DNA from: Olivibacter sitiensis DSM 17696 | Lineage (GTDB): Bacteria > Bacteroidota > Bacteroidia > Sphingobacteriales > Sphingobacteriaceae | Length of the DNA: 64,000 nucleotides | Assembly: GCF_000427965.1 (NCBI RefSeq) | Contig: NZ_ATZA01000001.1 | Coordinates: 62,001 to 126,000 of the forward strand | Reading direction: 5' to 3' | Part shown: in pieces, positions 1-8,883 of the stretch | How the letters are laid out: every line of letters begins with the position of its first letter | Position numbering within the stretch: the stretch's first letter is position 1 | The notes under the pieces: generated by a model | Told to the model about the DNA's origin: nothing | The model's input: only the letters and a program-made list of their open reading frames with translations | Databases searched by the model: none | Made by a program: the position numbers and the translations under genes

Positions 1-1
1 G

Positions 2-1357
2 GGGCCATGGCGCGCAGCACAGCAGTTCGTAGACGTATTGGAAAAAAGCAATACCCTATCAAAACTGGAACAGATCAACGTGCTGCTATATGGGTCTTTG
101 GCAAAGACCGGCAAGGGGCACGGTACGGATATCGCCATTTTGCTGGGGCTTTCTGGAGATGATCCGGTTACCTTCGATGTAAGCCAGGTGATGCCCAAGG
201 TGGAGAAAATCAAATCGTCCAGTGTACTGAAGGTGGGCGGCAAGAAGCGCGTTGCTTTTGATTATGCGTCACATATGAACTTCCTATATGCCGAAAGCCT
301 TCCGTTTCACCCCAATGCGGTTACTTTTCACGCTTTCTTTGCCGATGGAACGGCGCGTTCGGAAACCTATTATTCCATTGGAGGGGGATTTGTTTCTCAA
401 GGAAAAGAGAGCAAACAGGAAGCAATGGACATTGAGCTCACCTTTCCAGTCAGTACGGCAAGGGAATTGATGGTATGGTGCATGCGCACGGGCTTGAAGG
501 TTTCCGAGATCGTGCTGGAAAATGAGCACGCCTGGCGTACCGAACGCCAGACGCAGGAAGGCGTGATGATGCTTTTCCGTACCATCAGGGATTGTATCTA
601 TCGCGGTTGCCATACCGAGGGGAAGTTGCCCGGAGGGCTTCATGTGGAAAGGAGAGCGGCAAGGCTGAACAGGAAATTGCTGCAAGGGAGAACCTATACG
701 GACTATGACTCTTGGATAGCAGCGATTCGCGAAGGAGGCAATTCTTTTCAGTACACCTTGGATTGGGTGAGCTGTTTTGCATTAGCGGTTAACGAGGAGA
801 ATGCCTCTTTTGGACGCGTGGTCACTGCACCTACCAACGGGGCAGCGGGCGTCATACCTGCCGTGTTGCAGTATTTTATCACCTTTTACGACAGCTATCA
901 AGAGGAGAAAATCATAGAGTTCATTGCCGCTGCCTCGGAAATTGGCAGTATTTTCAAAAAGGGCTCTACCATATCTGCCGCCATGGGCGGTTGCCAGGCG
1001 GAGATAGGCGTATCTTCGGCCATGGCCGCCGCGGCACTGACAGAGTGCTTGGGTGGTTCGCAGCGACAGGTGCTGATGGCCGCAGAGATAGCCATGGAAC
1101 ATCACTTGGGACTTACCTGCGACCCCATAGGCGGATTGGTGCAGATTCCGTGTATTGAACGCAATACCATGGGAGCCATAAAGGCCATTACGGCATCGCA
1201 GTTGGCCTTGCAGACCAATCCGGATAAGGCGAAGGTAAGTTTGGATGCCGTGGTGAATACCATGTGGGAAACCGCACAGGATATGAACGTAAAGTACAAG
1301 GAAACTTCCGATGGCGGCCTGGCTACCAATATTCCGCTGAGCTTGCCGGAGTGTTAG
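2..1357 (+). CDS. sdaA: L-serine ammonia-lyase (serine deaminase), 5' end outside window
   Basis: Iron-sulfur L-serine dehydratase, converting L-serine to pyruvate and ammonia in the cytoplasm. The frame is open from base 2 and reads GPWRAAQQF before the first possible internal start (TTG at 38). That fits the conserved N-terminal segment of the beta domain (SSSHTxGPWRAA), so the gene starts upstream of the window and only its first residues are missing. The alpha domain follows, with the glycine-rich segment [13 protein letters not shown], the cysteine motif MGGCQAEIG and the segment [18 protein letters not shown]; the three cysteines there are the family's cluster ligands. It is a single-chain enzyme (beta plus alpha). 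It ends 136 bases before the M28 peptidase, with a hairpin-rich spacer between. The family call is firm; the paralogue designation is by convention. Confidence 0.93.
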   Translation, partial: GPWRAAQQFVDVLEKSNTLSKLEQINVLLYGSLAKTGKGHGTDIAILLGLSGDDPVTFDVSQVMPKVEKIKSSSVLKVGGKKRVAFDYASHMNFLYAESLPFHPNAVTFHAFFADGTARSETYYSIGGGFVSQGKESKQEAMDIELTFPVSTARELMVWCMRTGLKVSEIVLENEHAWRTERQTQEGVMMLFRTIRDCIYRGCHTEGKLPGGLHVERRAARLNRKLLQGRTYTDYDSWIAAIREGGNSFQYTLDWVSCFALAVNEENASFGRVVTAPTNGAAGVIPAVLQYFITFYDSYQEEKIIEFIAAASEIGSIFKKGSTISAAMGGCQAEIGVSSAMAAAALTECLGGSQRQVLMAAEIAMEHHLGLTCDPIGGLVQIPCIERNTMGAIKAITASQLALQTNPDKAKVSLDAVVNTMWETAQDMNVKYKETSDGGLATNIPLSLPEC

Positions 1358-1364
1358 ATAGATA

Positions 1365-1470
1365 TGCGACGTGCGATATGAGATGTGCGACCAAAGGTCA
1401 AAGACTAATGCTTTGCACGTGTTCATTAGCATGGACTTTAGTCCTTCTGCTTTGGACTCATGGATGTCCT
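1365..1470. repeat. Hairpin-rich intergenic spacer, possible REP-like remnant
   Basis: This short spacer holds a degenerate direct repeat (GCGACGTGCGA / GAGATGTGCGA). It also has three small inverted repeats: CTAATG 1405-1410 with CATTAG 1424-1429, the near-palindrome GGACTTTAGTCC at 1433-1444, and GGAC 1454-1457 with GTCC 1466-1469. No protein is encoded. The arrangement resembles bacterial REP elements, but only this copy is visible, so the identity is inference. Confidence 0.35.
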
Positions 1471-1493
1471 GCTACTTAAAATTAACACATAAT

Positions 1494-2423
1494 ATGTTTA
1501 AATTTATCGGTGTTCTTCTAGTTGTTTTTTGTTCCTGCCATACCACCAAGCCCGTGGCGCAGGAGCAGACAGGTGTAAAGCTTTTACATGATTTGGCGGT
1601 ATTGTCTTCCGATCGTTTTGAAGGGCGGCGAACCGGCACCCCAGGCAATGCACTGGCAAGAGACTATATCGTTCACCGTTTTGATAGCTTGGGACTCCAG
1701 ACGTTTGGAGGTAATTACGTGTCGGATTTTTCCTTTAAAAATAGGCAAGACTCCGTCATTCAAGGAAAGAACGTAGTGGGCTTTGTGCAAGGAAAAGGGA
1801 AGGGATATATTGTCGTGAGTGCACATTACGATCATCTGGGAATCAGAAATGGAGAGATATTTAACGGTGCGGACGACAATGCATCTGGTTCTGCGGCACT
1901 CTTGCAATTTGCCGAGTATTTTTCCAAGCACCAGCCTGAGCACTCCATTATTTTTGCGGCCTTCGATGCGGAAGAAATGGGACTGCAGGGAGCCAAAGCC
2001 TTTGTAGCAAGTCCTCCCGTGGCGCTCGGCGATATCAAATTGAACATCAATATGGACATGATAGCGCATAATGACAAAGGGGAGCTCTATGCTGCCGGCA
2101 CTTTCTATTATCCGGAATTGAAACCCTATCTGAAGAGCGATGATGAGCGGGTGAATATCTTATTGGGACATGACGACCCTAAGCTTGGTCACGATGATTG
2201 GACCAATCAAAGCGATCAAGGCGCTTTTCATGCCAAAGAAATCCCCTTCCTTTATTTTGGAGTGGAAGACCATAAGGACTACCACAAGGTAACGGATACG
2301 TTTGAGAACATCAATCGTGCTTTTTATGTTGCCGCGGTAGGGCAGATCCAAAAGACGATAGCAAGATTGGATGTTGGGCTATATAAGCAGCAGGTATTTC
2401 GGAAGTCCGTTATCAGCAAGTGA
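1494..2423 (+). CDS. M28-family zinc aminopeptidase, lipoprotein
   Basis: Secreted metallopeptidase of family M28 (309 aa), probably membrane-anchored and trimming peptides in the periplasm. The ATG at 1494 is preferred to the earlier in-frame starts because it begins a lipoprotein signal, MFKFIGVLLVVFCSC, with the lipidated Cys near residue 13-15. Metal ligands are all visible: H111 in HYDHLG, Asp in GADDNASG (about 128), the EE pair in DAEEMGL (160-161), D188 in NMDMIA and H264 in DYHKVTDTF. The acidic catalytic residue is the first Glu of the EE pair. Its stop codon abuts the stop of the convergent S41 gene with no spacer. Substrate is unknown. Confidence 0.9.
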   Translation: MFKFIGVLLVVFCSCHTTKPVAQEQTGVKLLHDLAVLSSDRFEGRRTGTPGNALARDYIVHRFDSLGLQTFGGNYVSDFSFKNRQDSVIQGKNVVGFVQGKGKGYIVVSAHYDHLGIRNGEIFNGADDNASGSAALLQFAEYFSKHQPEHSIIFAAFDAEEMGLQGAKAFVASPPVALGDIKLNINMDMIAHNDKGELYAAGTFYYPELKPYLKSDDERVNILLGHDDPKLGHDDWTNQSDQGAFHAKEIPFLYFGVEDHKDYHKVTDTFENINRAFYVAAVGQIQKTIARLDVGLYKQQVFRKSVISK

Positions 2424-4091
2424 TTATTTTTGCTTCATAAACTTATCCTCGATCATACCCTTGAATTCATGGCGCTTGCCTATCCTTAACAGTTGTCGAG
2501 AGCCAGTCACATTACGACTTCTGGTAGACATGATTTTGTTGCTGCTCGCTATGCTATTTGTAGATGGCGCCAAGATGTTGAGTGCCTGTGCCAGATAAGC
2601 TTCCCTCACGTCACCGAAATCGTAGTTGCCAAAATCCCTGTCATTGCCCGTAGAGGAATTATACATGTTAGTGCCTCCGATCTCTCCGCCAGGTGTGAAG
2701 CCGGCAAAGTAGTCGCCTAGGTCTTGCGAGTTTCTGGTAGAAAAAAGTGAGTAATAGACATTGTATCGATTTTCCAGCACCATGGGGAAAAAGCCTATGG
2801 GTTTGCCGTAGGTGGTAGTACCTACTAAGCTCACAGTCATTACGGGGCGCAGGCTGTTGATGACCAGTTCGCTGGCCGATGCAGTCTCGTCCGTGACCAG
2901 GAAAACCACGCGGGATATGTTGTTTAAAGAACCCTTTTTCGAGAAATTGGCTTTCTGCACTTCGGGTGAGTAGTCGATATCGGCATAGGTGCCGCCCCTC
3001 GGTATGATGGCACCTGAGCCATCGCGCATAGGTTGATTCTTCAATATCGTAGCTTTGCCATCGCGCATGGTCTGGTTGTAATACTCTACATACATGGTGC
3101 CAGAGGTACCATTGGGTACTATGAGATTCACTAGATGCTCGGCCGTGCTTACATAGCCACCACCATTGTAACGTAGGTCAATGACCAAGTCGGTCACCCC
3201 GCCAGCAGCAAAAACCGCAAAAATGGAGTCCAATTTGGGTATGGAATTTTCTTCTGTAGAAAAGCGGGCATAGGCTAGGTAGCCTATTTTCTTGCCGCTC
3301 CTTTCAAGGATACTGTCCTTGTAGATGGGACTGCTTTTGTATACCGTTTTGTTCAATGTAGCTTCATAGTCGCTGCCGTCCTTTCGTTTGCCCTTGATAG
3401 CAATGGTGGATGGGTCGTTTAGCAGTTCGTTGATGATAATACTTCTCTCGGTATTGTCAAAGGCGGCCACGGTGCCGATATTTTTTCCATTGATGCTGCT
3501 GATACTAGCTCCTCTCGTTAGGCCGATCCTGTGGGCGGGTGAGTTTTCGTCCACGGCATTTAAGAAGAGGGTGTATTTGCTCTCGTCATCATCATTTATC
3601 AAGAGCGATATGAGATGTATGCCAATGTCATTGCCGTTTCCTTCGAGATTGACGGCGTTGATCTTTCCCTGTATGCCTGCGCTTGCTTCGGGATTGATGC
3701 TTTCTCTGTCCTCGATATATGAAAACTTGGTGTAAGTCTCATTATCTTCAGTTATTAAATCGTAGTTACTGGTAGAATACCTTGCTATGGCTAGTAAGTT
3801 GTTTTCATATTTGTCCAGATTGGTACTGCCGCTGGTATATTGCCTGGGATTGAATGTATTGTAACTTGGAAGGTTCTCGTTCCAGTAGTAAATTTCCTTG
3901 GCGTAGAGAAAAATAGAGTCATTGGTAAGTTCCACTCGATCTGTAGTAGGCGTATGCAGACTATCGTCCGCATCTGTTGCAGGCGAGTCCTTTTTACAGG
4001 CACTTGTAGCCAAGAGAGCCACTATGCAAACTCGTATTGACCATTTTTGTGATGTGGCGCTATATATGTTCATCATACTAAGTATCTTCAT
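2424..4091 (-). CDS. S41-family peptidase, lipoprotein (paralogue 1)
   Basis: Tail-specific-protease-type serine peptidase (555 aa) with a lipoprotein signal (LLATSAC, Cys about residue 33). After a low-complexity linker comes a Bacteroidota-type N-terminal domain (YYWNENLPSYN), a PDZ-like segment (NSPAHRIGLTRGASISSING), then the S41 core. The nucleophile Ser lies in TASASELVINSLRP and the general-base Lys is probably that of YGKPIGF. The substrate-binding strand is DLVIDLRYNGGG. An in-frame ATG at 4076 is a possible alternative start. It is transcribed divergently from its paralogue at 4233-5669, with 141 bases between. Function in the envelope is unknown; processing of surface proteins is a guess. 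Confidence 0.88.
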   Translation of the reverse strand: MKILSMMNIYSATSQKWSIRVCIVALLATSACKKDSPATDADDSLHTPTTDRVELTNDSIFLYAKEIYYWNENLPSYNTFNPRQYTSGSTNLDKYENNLLAIARYSTSNYDLITEDNETYTKFSYIEDRESINPEASAGIQGKINAVNLEGNGNDIGIHLISLLINDDDESKYTLFLNAVDENSPAHRIGLTRGASISSINGKNIGTVAAFDNTERSIIINELLNDPSTIAIKGKRKDGSDYEATLNKTVYKSSPIYKDSILERSGKKIGYLAYARFSTEENSIPKLDSIFAVFAAGGVTDLVIDLRYNGGGYVSTAEHLVNLIVPNGTSGTMYVEYYNQTMRDGKATILKNQPMRDGSGAIIPRGGTYADIDYSPEVQKANFSKKGSLNNISRVVFLVTDETASASELVINSLRPVMTVSLVGTTTYGKPIGFFPMVLENRYNVYYSLFSTRNSQDLGDYFAGFTPGGEIGGTNMYNSSTGNDRDFGNYDFGDVREAYLAQALNILAPSTNSIASSNKIMSTRSRNVTGSRQLLRIGKRHEFKGMIEDKFMKQK

Positions 4092-4120
4092 GCAATATTA
4101 ATGTATTTAAATGTTAATAA

Positions 4121-4152
4121 TTGTTAATCTTATTTGTTGTTTTTTATATTTG
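4121..4152 (+). promoter_or_regulatory. Bacteroidota-type promoter for the second S41 gene
   Basis: A -33 TTG at 4121-4123 is followed after 21 bases by the -7 box TATATTTG at 4145-4152, matching TAnnTTTG exactly. The start codon at 4233 leaves a leader of roughly 75 bases. Confidence 0.55.
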
Positions 4153-4232
4153 AATGGATTTAATTGATATCATTGAGTCAAAGGGCCAATGATGCTGAAA
4201 GTTTACGAGTTTAATACTGCTAAAATAGTCAA

Positions 4233-5669
4233 ATGATAAAATTTTACAATGCTCTTGTTTTGCTAGCCTTTGGTCTGGTATTGATTTCCTGCAGCAAGGA
4301 TGAAGATAATAATGATGTCGATAGTGCCAATAGCCTGGTTAATAGATGGATGGTCGACAGTATGCGCATTTATTATTACTGGAATAACCAAGTGCCAGGA
4401 AACGCATCACTGGATTTCGATAAAGATCCGGAGGACTTCTTTGAGGACTTACTAAGCGACGACGATCGCTTTTCGTACATCGGCAACGCTGACGAGATGG
4501 AAAGTTCATCTAGCGGGATATCGAGGACGGCGGGTCTGAGCATAGGATTAGTGAGGCTCAGCGCATCTTCCAATGATGTCTTGGCGTTCGTACGTTATGT
4601 ACTTAAGGATTCGCCGGCGTACCAGCAAGGACTAAGGCGAGGAGATATAATCCTTAAGTTCAATGAAGTAAGTCTGAGCGTCAGCAATTATAATACCGTC
4701 CTTTCCTCTTCGTATTATGGAAACGACCCTTATACGGTGGTCACTGGTAGAATAGAAAACAATACGATCTATGAAGATAAAACCATTACGTTGACACCGG
4801 TACAGTTTACGGAGCAGGCTGTTCATCAAGCACAAGTTTTGGAGACCAATAGCGGTCGAAAAGTGGGGTACATGTTTTACAACCAGTTTATTGCCAATCA
4901 GGCGTCGCAATTGGTGGATTCCATAGCAAAACTGAAAAACGCAGGTATAGAAGACTTGATATTGGATTTGCGTTACAACCCCGGAGGATTTGTGTCTACT
5001 GCCGGAATGCTATGTGGCCTTATTCAGAACAACTTTGATGAGAACAGCCAATTTTTACAATATGTTTTTAACGGCAACTTTGGTAACGAAGTTGCAAGCT
5101 ACTTACAAACGATAGGATCTGGGAACATTGCTGCGGTAAAGAGTAATAACCTGAATCTTAACCGTGTATTTATATTGGCCACCAACAATTCGGCCTCCGC
5201 AAGTGAACTGGTCATCAACAACCTGAGGCCTTTTTTGGGAGATGCCAATGTTATTCATATCGGTAAGACAACGGTAGGCAAGAACGAAGGGTCCTTCTTG
5301 ATTAAAGACAGGAGAACCCCTAGGCAGATAGAATGGGGGATACAACCCATTGTACTGAAGATCGCCAATAGCAACGGATATGGTGATTATCCAAATGGTC
5401 TTTCTCCTACCTATGACGTAGATGAATGGGATGTGCTCCCCTTTGTGGAGCTTGGGTCTGCAAGTGATCCTTTGGTAGCAAAAGCCCTTTCGCTGATAGA
5501 TCCTTCCATGGCTAGTGCTGCCACGTCCAGCAAGGTGATGAGCATTAGGTCGAGAACAACGAGCGAAAGACTCTCGTTGACACCATTAGAAGACTTTGAG
5601 GATAAAAGTAGAGTGGCACTGCCACTGGATGTCTCTGAGCTATTTGAACATGGAGCCGTCCTCAAGTGA
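4233..5669 (+). CDS. S41-family peptidase, lipoprotein (paralogue 2)
   Basis: Second S41 peptidase (478 aa) of the same architecture as its divergent neighbour. The lipoprotein signal ends in LVLISCSKDE (Cys about 20), followed by YYWNNQVPGN, a PDZ-like segment with DSPAYQQGLRRGDIILKFN, then DLILDLRYNPGGF and the nucleophile motif NSASASELVINNLRP. The Lys of TTVGKNEGS matches the general base. Both paralogues keep the phrase SxKxMSxRSR near the C terminus, which is outside the catalytic core. The pair probably arose by duplication and inversion. A small inverted repeat (ATTTCTG/CAGAAAT, 5689-5705) follows before the convergent lipB. Confidence 0.88.
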   Translation: MIKFYNALVLLAFGLVLISCSKDEDNNDVDSANSLVNRWMVDSMRIYYYWNNQVPGNASLDFDKDPEDFFEDLLSDDDRFSYIGNADEMESSSSGISRTAGLSIGLVRLSASSNDVLAFVRYVLKDSPAYQQGLRRGDIILKFNEVSLSVSNYNTVLSSSYYGNDPYTVVTGRIENNTIYEDKTITLTPVQFTEQAVHQAQVLETNSGRKVGYMFYNQFIANQASQLVDSIAKLKNAGIEDLILDLRYNPGGFVSTAGMLCGLIQNNFDENSQFLQYVFNGNFGNEVASYLQTIGSGNIAAVKSNNLNLNRVFILATNNSASASELVINNLRPFLGDANVIHIGKTTVGKNEGSFLIKDRRTPRQIEWGIQPIVLKIANSNGYGDYPNGLSPTYDVDEWDVLPFVELGSASDPLVAKALSLIDPSMASAATSSKVMSIRSRTTSERLSLTPLEDFEDKSRVALPLDVSELFEHGAVLK

Positions 5670-5700
5670 GATTGCAATTGTCGCGGTAAAGATTTCTGTG

Positions 5701-6402
5701 TCAGAAATCAGTTAATTCCATCCCAAAAAGGGCGGCAAAATGTCCTTTTAGTTTTTCTTTTACATTCAACATATCGACATCGTATCCCAGCTCCTTTTGC
5801 AAGGAGGTGACGGCCTTGTCGGCTATGCCACAGGGTACAATGTTGGCGAAATAATCCAACTGCGTATTGAGGTTGAAGGCGAAGCCGTGCATGGTGACCC
5901 AACGACTGCTACGAACACCTATGGCACATATTTTTCTGGCGTTGGGCTTGTCTGCATCGAGCCATACACCCGTATAGCCTGGGTAACGACCCGCTTCAAT
6001 GCCGTAATCTTTCAGTGTGAGGATCACCGCCTCTTCTATATAGCGCAGGTATTTGTGGATGTCGGTAAAGAAGTTATCTAGATCTAGGATGGGATAACCT
6101 ACCAACTGGCCTGGGCCGTGATAAGTGATATCGCCACCACGGTTGATTTTGTAATAGGTGGCATGTTTTTCCTCGAGCGCCTCATCGTCCAAAAGGAGGT
6201 GCTCGGGCTTGCCACTCTTGCCTAAGGTATATACATGGGGGTGTTCCACGAATATCAGGTAGTTTTCGGTTGGGATGTCTTCACCCTTGGTGCGGTTATC
6301 TACCTTGCGCTGCACGATGCTGTTGAACAGCTCTTCCTGCCTATCCCAAGCCTCTTGATAGTCTACCTGCCCCCAATCCTGAAAAATAACACGTTTGTTC
6401 AT
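5701..6402 (-). CDS. lipB: Octanoyltransferase (lipoate biosynthesis)
   Basis: Transfers octanoate from octanoyl-ACP to lipoyl domains of 2-oxoacid dehydrogenases and the glycine cleavage system, the first step of lipoate synthesis. Family motifs are present: RGGDITYHGPGQLVGYP (88-104), the catalytic Lys in ARKICAIGV (K157) and the nucleophile Cys in NIVPCGI (C191). The ATG at 6402 (MNKRVIFQDW) is chosen over the one at 6426 because a TAnnTTTG box on this strand occupies 6424-6431 and would overlap the longer start. Length of 233 aa is normal. The phosphopantetheinyl transferase gene lies upstream in the same orientation. Confidence 0.95.
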   Translation of the reverse strand: MNKRVIFQDWGQVDYQEAWDRQEELFNSIVQRKVDNRTKGEDIPTENYLIFVEHPHVYTLGKSGKPEHLLLDDEALEEKHATYYKINRGGDITYHGPGQLVGYPILDLDNFFTDIHKYLRYIEEAVILTLKDYGIEAGRYPGYTGVWLDADKPNARKICAIGVRSSRWVTMHGFAFNLNTQLDYFANIVPCGIADKAVTSLQKELGYDVDMLNVKEKLKGHFAALFGMELTDF

Positions 6403-6423
6403 TAGATTACTTGCTAGCACGTG

Positions 6424-6431
6424 CAAAGGTA
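6424..6431 (-). promoter_or_regulatory. -7 box for lipB
   Basis: The minus strand reads TACCTTTG here, an exact TAnnTTTG match, about 22 bases upstream of the ATG at 6402. It argues against the upstream ATG at 6426. The nearest -33 candidate (TTG, 6457-6455) is 23 bases away, slightly long. Confidence 0.45.
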
Positions 6432-6464
6432 TGTTTTTTTGCTTGTTGTCGTGCCAAGTGATTG

Positions 6465-7139
6465 TCAGAATGTCCTCTCGTCAACGTAGCCTATCATATA
6501 GTCGCCAAAGCGCTCATAATAGACTTTGTAACGGCCATCCATCTTGGAGCCACTAAGGCGGGTGAAAAGGTGGCCCCCTTGGGGGTTAAACTGAAAAGGC
6601 TCCACGAGCATATTGTCTTTGAATGAGACCCCTTTGTTGCCCTGTAGTTTATATACAGCTTCCTTTGCGCACCAACAGGCGGTAAGCATATCTATTCGGT
6701 TTTCTCCTTCTGCGATATGGTCCAGCTCAATGGAAGACAGGAATTTTCTGGCGATGATATCGATTTTTGGCTTTACCAGTTCCATATCTATCCCTACGTC
6801 GTATTTGTCGCTCATCATTACGGCTGCATAGTCAAAAGAATGGCTCAAGGATATCTTTTCACTGAAGTTGCTGAGGAAAGGTTTTCCATTTGCATCGGAG
6901 GGGCATTCGATATAACCTGTTGTGTTCAGCATAGTACGGAGCAAGGCCCTGGTTCCAAGCCAGTTCAAGGTACGTTTGCCTTTGTTGAGTTTTTTGAGGA
7001 AAGCCAGCTCATCTTGCTTCAGCTGTAGCTTGGCAAGTAGCTCGTCGGCGTTCTCCTCAATTCTCCAAATGGCAAAGCGTGTATGTGTGTCTATATTCTT
7101 CTCGTAAACCAGCGGCATGGCAAAAATGCTATTTCCCAA
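6465..7139 (-). CDS. 4'-phosphopantetheinyl transferase superfamily protein
   Basis: Sfp-type phosphopantetheinyl transferase (224 aa), which loads the CoA-derived arm onto carrier proteins. Magnesium and CoA-binding motifs are visible: KISLSHSFDYAAV, VGIDMELV (Asp/Glu ligands near 117-119) and WCAKEAVYKLQG (Glu and Lys near 155-160). An in-frame ATG at 7118 (MPLVYEKN) is an alternative start and aligns better with short family members. No polyketide or peptide synthetase is nearby, so it may serve the fatty-acid carrier protein or a distant cluster. It lies 62 bases upstream of lipB and is divergent from dcd. Confidence 0.87.
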   Translation of the reverse strand: MGNSIFAMPLVYEKNIDTHTRFAIWRIEENADELLAKLQLKQDELAFLKKLNKGKRTLNWLGTRALLRTMLNTTGYIECPSDANGKPFLSNFSEKISLSHSFDYAAVMMSDKYDVGIDMELVKPKIDIIARKFLSSIELDHIAEGENRIDMLTACWCAKEAVYKLQGNKGVSFKDNMLVEPFQFNPQGGHLFTRLSGSKMDGRYKVYYERFGDYMIGYVDERTF

Positions 7140-7177
7140 AAATGCTAATTATTCGTTACATATTCGCTTTTTAGGTG

Positions 7178-7185
7178 TAATTTTG
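7178..7185 (+). promoter_or_regulatory. -7 box for dcd, very close to the start codon
   Basis: TAATTTTG matches TAnnTTTG exactly and ends nine bases before the A of the dcd ATG at 7194. If used, the transcript would have a leader of only a few bases or none. No convincing -33 TTG is seen at normal spacing. Confidence 0.45.
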
Positions 7186-7193
7186 CCCGAACT

Positions 7194-7730
7194 ATGATTT
7201 TGTCGGATAAAAGAATTCTAGAAGAAATAGAAAAGGGCACCATAGTGATCGAACCTTTTAGGAAAGATTGCCTGGGAACCAATTCTTATGACGTGCATCT
7301 GGGCAAGTATTTGGCCACCTATGAGAATAGGGTATTGGATGCTAAACAACATAATGGGATCGTTCATTTTGAAATTCCCAAGGACGGTTTTGTATTGCAA
7401 CCGCATACCCTATACCTGGGGGTGACCATGGAATATACCGAAACGCATAAGCATGTTCCCTTTCTGGAGGGAAAATCCAGTACCGGACGCCTCGGCATCG
7501 ACATTCACGCAACGGCTGGCAAAGGCGATGTGGGCTTTTGCAATACATGGACCTTGGAGATTTCCGTGGCGCAGCCCGTGCGCATATATGCCGGCATGCC
7601 TATCGGTCAGCTGATCTACTTTGTCGTAGAAGGTGATATAGAGACTTTTTACAGTACCAAAGGCAATGCCAAGTATAACAATAAGACGACAAAACCCGTG
7701 GAGAGCATGATGTGGAAGAACCAATTTTAG
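7194..7730 (+). CDS. dcd: dCTP deaminase
   Basis: Deaminates dCTP to dUTP (178 aa), feeding dTMP synthesis. The signature segment [19 protein letters not shown] is followed by [12 protein letters not shown], where the Glu of WTLE corresponds to the catalytic base. The N terminus ([15 protein letters not shown]) is typical of the family. The C-terminal tail (about 150-178) contains the [12 protein letters not shown] segment that closes over the triphosphate. The last four bases overlap the end of prfB on the other strand. Whether the product is a bifunctional deaminase/dUTPase cannot be told from sequence alone. Confidence 0.94.
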   Translation: MILSDKRILEEIEKGTIVIEPFRKDCLGTNSYDVHLGKYLATYENRVLDAKQHNGIVHFEIPKDGFVLQPHTLYLGVTMEYTETHKHVPFLEGKSSTGRLGIDIHATAGKGDVGFCNTWTLEISVAQPVRIYAGMPIGQLIYFVVEGDIETFYSTKGNAKYNNKTTKPVESMMWKNQF

Positions 7731-8816
7731 TTCTCCCGGCCAAACTCCATTAAGTAACTTTTGAGAAATTCATCTATTTCCCCATCCAAGACCGCCTGTG
7801 TGTTGGATGTTTCGTGGTTGGTTCTCAAATCCTTGACCAGTTTATATGGATGCAGCACATAGTTGCGTATCTGAGAGCCCCATTCAATCTTCTTTTTATT
7901 GCCTTCAATAGCAGCGGTGGTTTCCATGCGCTTGCGCATTTCTATCTCGTACAGCTGTGATTTCAGCAAGCGCAAGGCGTTTTCCTTGTTTTGCAGTTGG
8001 GAGCGCGACTCTTGGTTTTTGATGACTATACCCGATGGTTTGTGGTGCAGGCGCACGGCCGTTTCCACTTTGTTCACGTTTTGTCCTCCTGCGCCGCCAG
8101 AGCGAAAGGTATCCCATTCTATCTCCGAATCCTTCACCTCGATTTCTATCGTGTCATCTACCAATGGATAGACATAGACCGAAGCAAAGCTGGTATGTCT
8201 TTTGGCATTGGAATCGAAAGGCGATACGCGCACCAGACGGTGCACACCATTTTCTCCCTTTAGGTAGCCATAGGCAAAATCGCCCTCGAATTGCAAGGTG
8301 ACTGTTTTCACCCCAGTCACGTCACCCTCTTGCGAATCCTGTTCACTCACCTTGTAGCCGTTCTTCTCTCCCCACATGATGTACATGCGCATGAGCATGG
8401 CGGCCCAGTCGCAGCTTTCCGTTCCCCCCGCACCAGCCGTGATCTGCAATACGGCGTTCAGTTGGTCTTCCTCGGCACTGAGCATGTTTTTAAATTCCAG
8501 CTCTTCCAAGCTAGTGAGGGCTTGCTGGTACTGTTCGTCCATTTCCTTTTCGGAAGCATCGCCACTTTGGAAAAACTCAAACAGCACAAAGGTGTCGTCC
8601 AGCGTACTTTTTGCTTGGTCGAAGCTGTCTGTCCAACTTTTTTTGTTCTTGATGCTGTGGAGCACCTTTTCGGCGTCCTTGGGATTGTCCCAAAAGGTAG
8701 GATCCAGTGTTTGTTGTTGCTCCTTTTCTATCTCTGCTTTTTTGGCATCGATGTCAAAGATGCCTCCTCAGGGAACTTAGCCTATCCCTCAAATCCTGAA
8801 TATTTTCTTTGGTCAT
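7727..8816 (-). CDS. prfB: Peptide chain release factor 2, made by programmed +1 frameshift
   Basis: Release factor that reads UGA and UAA. The gene begins at ATG 8816 and translates 20 codons ([20 protein letters not shown]) to an in-frame TGA at 8756-8754. A +1 shift at CTT TGA C continues as [15 protein letters not shown] and onward to 7727, giving a 362-residue protein of normal RF2 length. The codon-recognition motif SPF lies in VRVSPFDSN and the peptidyl-hydrolysis motif GGQ in [11 protein letters not shown]. The two frames together are one intact gene, not a pseudogene. UGA in the shift site lets RF2 control its own synthesis. It is convergent with dcd. Confidence 0.96.
8753..8768 (-). 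promoter_or_regulatory. prfB +1 recoding site with internal Shine-Dalgarno
   Basis: On the minus strand AGGAGG (8768-8763), a three-base spacer CAT and the slippery sequence CTTTGAC (8759-8753) reproduce the classic RF2 autoregulatory frameshift site with the same spacing as in E. coli. Both reading frames join at this point without loss of conserved sequence. Confidence 0.95.
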
Positions 8817-8820
8817 GGCG

Positions 8821-8828
8821 CAAAGATA
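8821..8828 (-). promoter_or_regulatory. -7 box for prfB, adjacent to the start codon
   Basis: The minus strand reads TATCTTTG, an exact TAnnTTTG, ending five bases before the prfB ATG at 8816. Use of this box would give an essentially leaderless mRNA. A possible -33 element (TTTG, 8857-8854) is 25 bases away, longer than usual. Confidence 0.4.
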
Positions 8829-8883
8829 GCGAAAAAAAGGAATTTACTTTTGCCAAAGCGCTATTACAGCTGCACTTTTGGAG

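Noticed and set aside
782-1432. Long antisense open frame opposite sdaA (216 codons)
   Set aside because: It lies wholly opposite conserved SdaA sequence, encodes no recognisable motif, and is a codon-bias shadow.
8753-8760. prfB as a frameshifted pseudogene or sequencing error
   Set aside because: The break coincides exactly with the known CTTTGAC recoding site and its spaced AGGAGG, so it is functional.
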